Shown here: positions 33,178 to 42,182 of the stretch, piece by piece | How the letters are laid out: each line of letters starts with the position of its first letter | Numbering within the stretch: position 1 is the stretch's first letter | Origin: Artemisia argyi | Lineage: Eukaryota > Streptophyta > Magnoliopsida > Asterales > Asteraceae | Direction: 5' to 3' | Assembly (NCBI GenBank): GCA_030686995.1 | Contig: CM060709.1 | Span: forward strand, 14,158,872 to 14,222,871 | DNA: 64,000 nt | The notes under the pieces: generated by a model | The model's input: only the letters and a program-made list of their open reading frames with translations | Database searches by the model: none | Told to the model about the DNA's origin: nothing | Made by a program: the position numbers and the translations under genes

Positions 33178-34564
33178 TTACTCATGTAAACGGGTTCGTT
33201 AACTAGGTTACTCATGTAAACGTGTTCGTTTAATTAGGTTACTCCCAGGGTGGGCTACCGGGTGTAACGGTTTTCCACTATCTTTAATTTACAATTTTGG
33301 TCCCTGTGGCATGGCGGGTATAACGATTTAGTCCTTAGGAAGTCATTAATGTTTTCAAAGTTAATACTTTGCGGATATTGTATATAACCCGATATAAGTA
33401 TCCGTCTTCTACCATTAATAACAATGGCTCTACCATCATATGTCACACTAGACAAAACATGTTGGCAACCAATTGAACTATAATAAAAAGTACGAAAACC
33501 CATTTGGAAAACAAGTTGGTTTCCATGATTTTGTGTGAATACATAAATTATATCTTGGATTATATCAAATACATGTATCCTTATTCCATTGTATTATATA
33601 TGAACCCGGTAATTTGATTTTATCTTGGATTATATCAAATACATGTATCCTATCTCATTCATTATATCTCTTTAAACCAAATAAAAAACGTCCCAAATCT
33701 ATACGAGTATAGAAAGGGTAGCATGGCAAGACAGGTTCAAGTTTTGATTCGATCATGTTAGAGGCTGTGTAAGTCTCCATAATCGATTCGACCAATCACA
33801 TTTTTTTTAAGTTCATGCGTTGTTAAAGTTCTAGAGTACACTACACATAAGATGATTAATGAATATAATGATTATAATGGTCAATGATCATTCTGAACAA
33901 GGAATTTATATATATGGCACTTGCAACCCGTTTACTTATACATTAGTCATTTGGGTTGATGTCTTGTTATCCTAAAGGAGTAAATGAGTCAAATGGGTCA
34001 TCGGGTTAAAATTTAGATTGTTATTTAGTACAAAAGTATATTTAATCATATTATGACATTAACCATCTATATAAAAATTAAGACAAAAAATGTTTACAGG
34101 TCAACCAGTTGACCTCACTCTACCCAAAAAGTATCTATGAGGAGGTGAAACCGATTTAATATTTTTCCAACCATCTCAATATGCCCCATTTTCGCACCCC
34201 TTAAGAAGTGTTGCATTAATTCGTCCAAATAAGTATTGTGTTACACTTATAGTTAGCTCATCGACATCCACAGTCAAGAACATAAGCGAGGATTCGAGAA
34301 AAACATATAAAACGTATGGAAACCTCGTTACGGGTCGCGCACAGGAGAGGATTCGAGAAAAAAAAATCTAAGGACTAAATTTGTTAAACCCGACAACCCA
34401 CAAGGACCATTTAGTAACTTTTTACCTGCTATCATAAGTTGTAATATATGGAGTAACGTAAACAACCGGTCACGCAAACATGAGTAACCTCTTTGAACCA
34501 AAAAAACTATTGTAACTAAAAGCAAATTTTTGTGAAACTTTAGTAACATTTGTGTGTATTAACC
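33071..34564. mobile_element. Second long-inverted-repeat element, unclassified (MULE-like)
   Basis: The left end GGTTAATACACACAAATGTT and onward (33,071-33,200, including a 42-base poly-T) is mirrored by the right end (34,470-34,564). AAAAATAAAA occurs on both sides (33,061-33,070 and 34,566-34,575, one extra C on the right). The interior has phrases like GTTACTCATGTAAACG and GGACTAAATTTG but no transposase. An 82-codon minus-strand frame at 33,255-33,503 matches nothing I recognise; it could be captured sequence or chance. Confidence 0.6.
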
Positions 34565-35149
34565 CAAAAATAAAATGGAACTTTACAACTCTTTTTGTAA
34601 TGCACATAATAAAGCTCAACTATACAACTAGGATTCACATCATAACAAACACAAACATTGTTGTGATGCTTATTTAGATTCTTGTTAACAATTACCGTAC
34701 CATAACAATTTATACTTACAATCCAATATGGGAAGCTCAATAATGGTTTTTGTGGTTAAACTAAAACAATAAAACTGATTAATACAAGCTACAAATTAAT
34801 AATAAAAACCGAAATGTACAACTAGGATTCACATATAAACTCTTTTAATTTGATGTCTAAAAATACATTTAAACTTGTTTACACGAGATAACTTCATAAC
34901 ACAAACATTTGTAGTGATGCTTACCAGGATTCTTAGTTAAAGATTACTTGAATGTCACAACATTGTAATGTTGGAACTTAGGCTATTAGCAGTGAGCCGG
35001 AAAAAATCGAGTGTGGAGATCGATCGATCGATTTGCAAGATCGATCGTCCCACTGTGGTGTTGTTTGGTTATATCGATCACCGGCTTCTTTTTTGCATAA
35101 TCGATCGTTCAAACGAACGATATTTGTAGCATTCACATTTCATTCAATC

Positions 35150-35196
<47 letters not shown>

Positions 35197-35234
35197 ACCG
35201 TTTGAAAAAAAAATTAATTTTAACCACTTTCATC

Positions 35235-35244
35235 CTATAAATAC
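35235..35244 (+). promoter_or_regulatory. TATA box of first Harbinger-element gene
   Basis: CTATAAATAC lies 54 bases before the ATG at 35,298. A short A/C-rich leader follows. The second gene of the element has the same layout. Confidence 0.65.
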
Positions 35245-35297
35245 CCAAATCAAACCCACTTTCAAACATAATTCAAACAACAAATTAAACACAAAAA

Positions 35298-35900
35298 ATG
35301 GCTTGTAAACTTCCACACACTGTCAAACAAGTTCAAAACTATGTCAAAAAACAAGTCGAAATAGACGACAAGGAACGCCAAGATGCAATTATCGAAGTTA
35401 TTAAGAAGTTTGAGCTGGCGAAGTTACACCTGAGAACACGATACACAGAGTGCAAAGATATCTCTGTCGATAGAAAATATGTGATCGACCAGTTTTTGTA
35501 CATTGAGTTTCGCAAAGACGCTGATGTTGTTGAAACATTGTGGGGTTGTGTGCAGAAGATAGAGAACGAAAAATCCAACAAGATATGTTGGAGTTTTGAG
35601 GAGTATGTGGGAGCTGCTGATGCACCACAACAAAAACAACAATTTGTGCAAGGTGCATCAAGTTCATCTGCACCAAGAGTTATTGAGCCACAACAACAGC
35701 AACCTCATCTTGATAACTTTCAGCTAAGTTTTGAGAAAACTCTGAAACCTGATGATGATGGCTGGAACTCTGAGGATGAGCGGGAGCTGAGCAGGTTGGA
35801 AACTCAGATCGAACAAGAGAGGTTTGCGAGCTTTGATTCCTACGACGACGGTTTCCGCTCCGACAACTCGCAGACCTGGGATCACCCAGATTACAATTGA
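35298..35900 (+). CDS. 200-aa hypothetical protein inside Harbinger-like element
   Basis: An intact frame starts at an ATG in good context (AAAAATGGC) with a TATA box 54 bases upstream. The N-terminal about 110 residues are charged and look helical (for example KKQVEIDDKERQDAIIEVIK). Next comes a Gln/Ser-rich linker (residues about 110-140), then an acidic C-terminus (DDDGWNSEDERELSRLE; ending TWDHPDYN). I do not recognise the family. The frame is open without stops, unlike its neighbour gene. It lies inside a transposable element, so an element-encoded accessory protein is the simplest reading; a captured host gene fragment is the alternative. No catalytic motif is visible. Confidence 0.6.
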   Translation: MACKLPHTVKQVQNYVKKQVEIDDKERQDAIIEVIKKFELAKLHLRTRYTECKDISVDRKYVIDQFLYIEFRKDADVVETLWGCVQKIENEKSNKICWSFEEYVGAADAPQQKQQFVQGASSSSAPRVIEPQQQQPHLDNFQLSFEKTLKPDDDGWNSEDERELSRLETQIEQERFASFDSYDDGFRSDNSQTWDHPDYN

Positions 35901-36122
35901 AGTTTTAGTTTTAAATTTAGTATTGTAATGTTTTAATTTCTGTTTATGTGACGTTTATGTTTTTATTAATAAAAAAGTTACGTTTGTGTTAAAAGATCCC
36001 GCCTTCTATTTGATTTTTGAATTTAAAAGATTCCGCCTTGTATTTAATTTTTGAATTTTAAATTTATTCCACCTTCTGTTTGAATTTTGAATTCAAAAAT
36101 ATCCCGCTTCTTATATTATCCC

Positions 36123-36132
36123 CTATAAATAA
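36123..36132 (+). promoter_or_regulatory. TATA box of second Harbinger-element gene
   Basis: CTATAAATAA lies 47 bases before the ATG at 36,179, the same layout as the first gene. Confidence 0.6.
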
Positions 36133-36178
36133 TACACCATAAAATACTTTTCTTCACACACTCTTAAAGGATTTCACA

Positions 36179-37022
36179 ATGAATAATCGTTGGTCAATGG
36201 AAGAAGAATGCCTGCTAGGTAACGTATGGCTTGAAGTTCAGGATTCTAGAGACCTTGTGAATGGATGTTCTTTTTGGAATGAAGTTACACAAAACTGATG
36301 GTGAGCACCGTAATAAAAATAGTATTACGGCTCAATGGAATAGAATCAACCTTGAATGTCGTCGATATAATGCTATTTACAAAGAGTTGCTACGTACAAG
36401 TGAAGACCCTTGTCGTCTCAGCAATGCAAACCGAATTTATTATGAGCGCTATGCATTGTTCTAAAAGGCGTGAGGCGTGGCATGGCGGCATAGCCACGCC
36501 TCAAGCCTTACGCGCCTTTGCGAAGCCTTGGCGTTTCTTAAGGCGTGCTTAAGGCGGCAACAAAATATTTATAAATTTATATATTTATAATTTTATATCA
36601 TTTTATAAGAGGAATTTCAAATACTAAAGCTCAAATCCCAAATAGCCAGGCCTAAATACGAGGCCCAAGTAGGAATTAAGTTTTGAAATTACGAGGCCCA
36701 AGAAAGAAATAACCCAAATACTTGAAATTCTAGCCCAAATCCATAAATCCCCTAAATTCTTCTAAAAATTGCGCCACGCCTTAAAAAAAGGCGCGCCTTT
36801 GCACGCCTTTTCGCGCCTTATTCCACGTCTTTTCACACGACGCCTAGACCTCACGCCTTGGTCCATTTCGTGGCGTCGAGGCCACGCCTCGCGCCTTGGC
36901 GACGCCATGACGGCGCCTTGGCGCGCCTTTTAGAACAGTGGCGCTATGGGAGAGGGATTTATTATCAACATGTGTGGTTCGTTCTGAGAAACACAGATGC
37001 ATGGGACAGAGACGATGAGTAA
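36179..37022 (+). pseudogene. Myb/SANT (trihelix)-like transposon protein, interrupted by a hAT MITE
   Basis: It starts MNNRWSMEEECLLGNVWLEV, the Trp-rich opening of the SANT-like proteins that accompany PIF/Harbinger transposases and are often mislabelled glutathione S-transferase T3-like in plants. A second block has NSITAQWNRINLECRRYNAI and a third YYQHVWFVLRNTDAWD, ending TAA at 37,020-37,022. Breaks: a frameshift near 36,290 (stop 36,296-36,298 in the first frame) and a 487-bp MITE at 36,454-36,940. The family normally binds DNA with the transposase. This copy is dead. Confidence 0.7.
36454..36940. mobile_element. hAT-type MITE, 487 bp, 8-bp TSD GCGCTATG
   Basis: Inverted ends CATTGTTCTAAAAGGCG and (reverse complement) CACTGTTCTAAAAGGCG are flanked by GCGCTATG at 36,446-36,453 and 36,941-36,948. 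The interior is rich in GGCGTG, CGCCTT and GGCGCGCC. An 8-bp target duplication plus CA-start inverted ends fit hAT. The empty reading frame around it closes up cleanly with one target copy. Confidence 0.88.
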
Positions 37023-37310
37023 TGATGTTTTATGTTAAGTATTTCCGTATCGTGTTTTATTTGTTTTCCGTATCGTGTTTTATCATGTAGTGTCTACGTT
37101 TAATTTTTAGTTGTTTAATTCCGTATCGTTTCGTTTATGTAATGTTTATGTTTTATTAATAAAAGTTGTGTTTGTGTTAAAAGATGTTTTTTTATAAATT
37201 AAATAAAATAAAGGAAGATGATAGAATATGGGTTGCCACTGTGATGAGAGAGGTGAATATGAGTTGAAGAGAGAGAAAGCTGAGGCGCAGCCGGAAAGAT
37301 GTGATAAGCT

Positions 37311-37774
37311 TTATAATCTTATTTTAATGTATCGGTATCTTGCAAATTCCGACGGTTGGCTATTCAAATAAAATTAGGTATATGAACAAAAGTACCCTTT
37401 GAGTATTCAGTAGGTTTTGAATTCACATCTTAAAAACAAACAATTACATTCTTAAGCATTTGTCCAATCTCCGTTTTTAGCAAACGGATCTTAGCCCGAG
37501 CGTTCAAAATTGTAATGAGGTTTTGTACAATAATGATTTTTAGCAAACGGATCTTAGCCCGACCTTTCAAAATTGTCATGAGCTTTTGCACAATAATGAT
37601 TGTTAAATCCGTTAAAGTTAACCAAGCATTGTCAACTTTTCGTTAAACTACCATTTTGCTGAAACATCAACATGTATTAGTAGTCACACATCTAAGTTAA
37701 ACCCGTTGATACTCTCTTTATCCTCCGGTTGGTAAGGTATGACTGTCTACATGCAAATTTCCGTACAAACAAAT
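37311..37774. other. Host flank, third unit, with the uninterrupted D target site
   Basis: It contains TTTTCGTTAAACTACCATTTTG at about 37,646-37,667, the empty equivalent of the site where D1 and D2 meet host DNA. A local repeat (TTTTTAGCAAACGGATCTTA) occurs at 37,473 and 37,538. No gene is seen. Confidence 0.65.
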
Positions 37775-38070
37775 GATATTGTCACGAATTGTGCCTGAAT
37801 AAAGGACGGGTTCTTGGCTCACGAGTGCCATATGCTTTCTATATAATTCAATGTTTAGCATTTGTATGTCCACTCGATCTACCTTAAATGTCTTCTATCG
37901 ATCTGTATAGTAGAATCTTTGGGTCAAGGAGATTACTGTGGATTTCCCACACTTGGTTTTCCCAACCAATCCAATGCTTGCTCCGGGCTTCATTTCTAAG
38001 CAAAACTCCCGTAAAATTGGGGTCTCAGGGTCAGCGTGGCTACACAAAATCGACCTTTTTAATTTCTATT
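37775..38070 (-). pseudogene. ABCB transporter fragment, copy 3 (Walker A exon only)
   Basis: The minus strand reads PILREFCLEMKPGASIGLVG, a Walker A variant GKTKCGKST near 37,940, then FYYTDR, a stop, VDRVDIQMLN, a stop, and RKHMALVSQEPVLYSGTIRD. It matches the NBD2 first exon of copies 1 and 2, with at least two stops. The rest of the gene is absent. It abuts a plus-strand PP2C fragment. Confidence 0.8.
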
Positions 38071-38131
38071 CCGCCACTGACTACTATCTATTTATTTGAG
38101 TGTATACACCTTCACTCCATCAGTTTACAAG

Positions 38132-39150
38132 GTGACAAAGTTATGTGCGGAGCGAATGCATGAAGTAATAGCAGAAGAGTGGGATCAAGAAGCGGTTGAT
38201 GGCTTTATAAGGAAGCAAAAGTGGGAAGCAGTGATGTCGAGTAGCTTTGAGAGGGCTGATAATGAAGTGCTCACAGAGGCAGCAGCACCAGAAATATTAG
38301 GATCAACTGCCGTTGTGGCTGTCTTATCTGGCTGCCAAATCATCCTATCGAACTGTGGTGATTCACAAGCAGTGTTGTGCCGGTTGATCAGAAGGCCTCA
38401 ACATTCTAATACCAATCTAGTTAATTCATGTTACTCTAGACAGTTAGACACACCACATACACGTTTGGTCTTACGAAGTAGTCAACTTAGATGCACCACA
38501 CACTGTCAAGAATAAGGGAAAACGGGTCGAAAATTGTGCTAATGCATTGAAACATCCTAGATTCTTTGTTAAAAAAGGGTAATTAAATACGTATAATTTT
38601 TCTAATCATATCATTTTTTTTTTTAAATGAAAGTTAGGAAAATGTATTTGGGTCAACCCGGGCACACAGAATTACCAGTTTTGACCCGTTATCTTGACGC
38701 TCGTTTTGCCATCTTTAGTAATGACAGAAATATATACGTAGGTATCAGTCTTTCCAAACTGAGGTTACATGACATCTGGTTTGTTGTTGCTTTTGTAGCC
38801 TGATAGAGAAGACGAACTACTGAGAATCGAAGAACAGGACGGCAAAGTCATATATTGGAACTGGTCGGAGGGGATTAGTCAAACGGTCAGAAAATTCAGT
38901 GCATGTTATAACATGTTGGGCTGGATCACGGCTCACATACTCCTTAGTTTTTGAATCTCACGAATAATGTTATACTGTAACCCGTCTTGAGCTGTTTTGT
39001 AATCGCTAATTAGTCAATCTCTTTTGTACTTCAGGTGACTGTTACTTAAGACCACGGATCGTCCCCGTGCCCGAAATAACTTTCACAACAAGAACCAACG
39101 AGGACGAGTGCTTAATATTAGCAAGTGATGGACTTTGGGATGTCATCAGG
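38132..39150 (+). pseudogene. PP2C protein phosphatase (clade A-like) fragment, three exon remnants
   Basis: PP2Cs are metal-dependent Ser/Thr phosphatases; clade A members act in abscisic acid signalling. Exon remnant 38,132-38,382 reads ERMHEVIAEEW ... ILGSTAVVAVLSGCQIILSN CGDSQAVLC, matching the core GSTAVVA...NCGDSRAVLCR. The next, from 38,799, reads PDREDELLRIEEQDGKVIYWN. The third, from 39,035, reads GDCYLRPRIVPVPEITF then DECLILASDGLWDVI, with the metal-binding DG. Splice acceptors (AG before each) are kept. The N-terminal domain and the C-terminal end are missing. The stretch after YWN is out of frame, and a hAT-like sequence cuts the 3' end at 39,147. Confidence 0.82.
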
Positions 39151-39555
39151 GCCGTCCCATGGATTTTGGGTGCCCTGTTCGGCTAAGCAAATGAGGCCCC
39201 TTGAACACGAATAGTCTAAATAATTGTAAAGAAAAAGTTTAATAAAATTGATGAAGTTGTACCAGGTAAAAGAAAAAAAAAGCCAATTACTTTCACAAAT
39301 AGTTATACATGGTGTACCTTATTTTGTGAATAATGCGCTTCTCCTAGCATTCTAGATTCTGATTTATATTCAATCCATGGTTATATACGGTGTAACAGTT
39401 ATGTTTTCAATTAGGATCATTGTGCCTACTACCTCAAAATTTATATACTAATTTATATTTAATAAAGATAACAACAATTAATATTAGTTATATTTAATAT
39501 TTATATGACCAACGAAGAAATGTAAATCATATAAAGTAAACAAACAATTGAAGAA
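39147..39555. mobile_element. Truncated hAT-like element
   Basis: The start CAGGGCCGTCCC followed by TTTTGGGTGCCC and AGGCCCCTTG is typical of a large plant hAT family. It sits in the PP2C exon. I see no matching right end before host sequence resumes near 39,560, so it is probably truncated. Confidence 0.5.
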
Positions 39556-39810
39556 TATACCCACTTAAATGTTACAGCATCATAATGTTGGAACTTATAA
39601 ACTTATTTTGTATATCTGTATGTCGCTAGTCTCCCACATCGGTTGGTGAATAAAATAAAAGTGGTTATATCAACACAATTACCTTTAAAGTGTTTAAGTA
39701 GTTTTGAGTACAAATCTTAAAAAGAAATAATCACCTTCTTAAGTAGTTATTCAAAACTGCTTTTTAACAAACGATATCTAGATACCAATTTCCATTCCAC
39801 TCTATTCCCA

Positions 39811-41466
39811 ATGCTTTTTTAACAAACCATGAAAAGTGATATCTAGATACCCATTTTCATTCCACTCTATTCTCAAACCTATACCTATAGTGATTCCATC
39901 AAGCATACCAAACGCACCCTAAATTTTTCATGACATTTGCACAATAATGACCCTTCAATCAGTTAAACTTAACTAATCTTTGTCAACTTTTTGTTAAACT
40001 ACTGTTAAGGTAAAATCTTGTGAGTACGTACTTCTTGTGTAGGATCTTCGGATAAGCGTAGAGACCTGCACACAAGAAGCACACGTTAGGCTCGCCCCGG
40101 GAGTGTTCCCAGGACCCACCTCCGGTGTGAGAGTAAGTATATATGATACGAAGGATAAGGGAGTGTTTGAGAGTAAATGCGATGTGTGTGTGTTAGTTGT
40201 GTGACATAAATGAGGTGGGGGTAAATGCTTTTTTAACAAACCATGAAAAGTGATATCTAGATACCCATTTTCATTCCACTCTATTCTCAAACCTATACCT
40301 ATAGTGATTCCATCAAGCATACCAAACGCACCCTAAATTTTTCATGACATTTGCACAATAATGACCCTTCAATCAGTTAAACTTAACTAATCTTTGTCAA
40401 CTTTTTGTTAAACTACTGTTAAGGTAAAATCTTGTGAGTACGTACTTCTTGTGTAGGATCTTCGGATAAGCGTAGAGACCTGCACACAAGAAGCACACGT
40501 TAGGCTCGCCCCGGGAGTGTTCCCAGGACCCACCTCCGGTGTGAGAGTAAGTATATATGATACGAAGGATAAGGGAGTGTTTGAGAGTAAATGCGATGTG
40601 TGTGTGTTAGTTGTGTGACATAAATGAGGTGGGGGTAAATGCTTTTTTAACAAACCATGAAAAGTGATATCTAGATACCCATTTTCATTCCACTCTATTC
40701 TCAAACCTATACCTATAGTGATTCCATCAAGCATACCAAACGCACCCTAAATTTTTCATGACATTTGCACAATAATGACCCTTCAATCAGTTAAACTTAA
40801 CTAATCTTTGTCAACTTTTTGTTAAACTACTGTTAAGGTAAAATCTTGTGAGTACGTACTTCTTGTGTAGGATCTTCGGATAAGCGTAGAGACCTGCACA
40901 CAAGAAGCACACGTTAGGCTCGCCCCGGGAGTGTTCCCAGGACCCACCTCCGGTGTGAGAGTAAGTATATATGATACGAAGGATAAGGGAGTGTTTGAGA
41001 GTAAATGCGATGTGTGTGTGTTAGTTGTGTGACATAAATGAGGTGGGGGTAAATGCTTTTTTAACAAACCATGAAAAGTGATATCTAGATACCCATTTTC
41101 ATTCCACTCTATTCTCAAACCTATACCTATAGTGATTCCATCAAGCATACCAAACGCACCCTAAATTTTTCATGACATTTGCACAATAATGACCCTTCAA
41201 TCAGTTAAACTTAACTAATCTTTGTCAACTTTTTGTTAAACTACTGTTAAGGTAAAATCTTGTGAGTACGTACTTCTTGTGTAGGATCTTCGGATAAGCG
41301 TAGAGACCTGCACACAAGAAGCACACGTTAGGCTCGCCCCGGGAGTGTTCCCAGGACCCACCTCCGGTGTGAGAGTAAGTATATATGATACGAAGGATAA
41401 GGGAGTGTTTGAGAGTAAATGCGATGTGTGTGTGTTAGTTGTGTGACATAAATGAGGTGGGGGTAT
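39811..41466. repeat. Four tandem copies of a 414-bp host-LTR junction segment
   Basis: Each unit holds about 192 bases of host flank (starting AATGCTTTTTTAACAAACC, ending GTTAAACTAC) plus the first about 222 bases of the D2 LTR. LTR starts lie at 40,003, 40,417, 40,831 and 41,245, exactly 414 apart. The fourth continues into the full LTR. The units look identical, so the amplification is recent or an assembly artefact. The new junction reads GAGGTGGGGGTAAATGC. Confidence 0.93.
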
Positions 41467-41754
41467 TTATACTACCCCATCTCTTTACATGCTCTACCTC
41501 GGGAAGGAGCAAATAGTGTTACACTGTACATAGTAGGTAGGTGTCAGGTCACGTGGGTAACACAATCCCTGAGAATCTGGGATGGCGGCGTGACCGCCAT
41601 TAATGCTATTATCCTTCGTGTAATAGAGGAGTCCTCGGACAATATGATGGTTCTTTTTGACCCTCCGGCTTATGGATAAGGATCCGAAGGGTTAGTTACC
41701 GGAGCCCGGAGAAACGTCCGAAGGTTGTGAACCGTTCGGACACATACGCCAACA
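41245..41754 (-). repeat. Element D2 3' LTR (510 bp)
   Basis: It starts TGTTAAGGTAAAATC and ends ACATACGCCAACA. It differs from the D1 LTR at one position that I can see. It is followed by a PPT, which fixes it as the 3' LTR of a minus-strand element. Confidence 0.93.
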
Positions 41755-41771
41755 TGTCTCCCCCAGTATTG
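41755..41771 (-). other. Element D2 polypurine tract
   Basis: The minus strand reads CCAATACTGGGGGAGACA immediately before the LTR start TGTTGGCG. Confidence 0.85.
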
Positions 41772-42003
41772 GAGTATCGGTTGTAGACCGATGGTTCAAT
41801 ACTTGATAGCCGGGGTGTTTTCAGTGTAGCGGGCTCATATCGGGCCCTAGGACTCACGTGGCCCATGGGCCGATTAAAATAATATTATACATGGTTACAG
41901 CTGGATGCCATTAATCTCGTGTTTGCAAGGATCGGACGCTCCACGCTACGCCACGTCATGGTGTACTGTTTGACACGACGTTCACGCTTCTCAAGGTTTT
42001 CCC

Positions 42004-42013
42004 CTATAAATAG
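42004..42013 (+). promoter_or_regulatory. TATA box of the antisense gene in D2
   Basis: CTATAAATAG lies on the plus strand about 170 bases before the likely start codon at 42,183, independent of the LTR promoter. Confidence 0.6.
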
Positions 42014-42182
42014 TGCCCTTAAACCTTTCATTTTTGCACTTGCCGTATCTTCTTATTTCACTTTCATTGTATTATTGCCGGAGCGTATTACGTCTATTGT
42101 TTCGAGATTTTACCGAGGTGCGTTACTTTTATTTTGTAATTTCTTTGCATATACACATTCCTCAGCATCCTTTCTTCTTTAT

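Larger units (their letters stand above)
34981..37310 (+). mobile_element. PIF/Harbinger-like element with two small genes
   Basis: It begins GGCTATTAGCAGTG after TTA (34,978-34,980) and ends near ...GATAAGCT before TTA (37,311-37,313). TTA target copies and a Myb/SANT-like gene are typical of PIF/Harbinger. The right terminal repeat is degraded. The host phrase TGTTGGAACTTA before it resumes after it as TTATAATCTTATTTTAATG, comparable to uninterrupted copies at 27,150 and 39,591. No DDE transposase is inside, so it is non-autonomous. Poly-A lies at 35,157-35,193. Confidence 0.6.

Noticed and set aside
35339..35676. Three overlapping minus-strand ORFs
   Set aside because: Shadows of the plus-strand 200-aa frame, which has the TATA box and good start context.
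39994..41148. Three identical 108-aa ORFs on the minus strand
   Set aside because: They are copies of the same chance frame across the 414-bp tandem unit (LTR head plus host flank).
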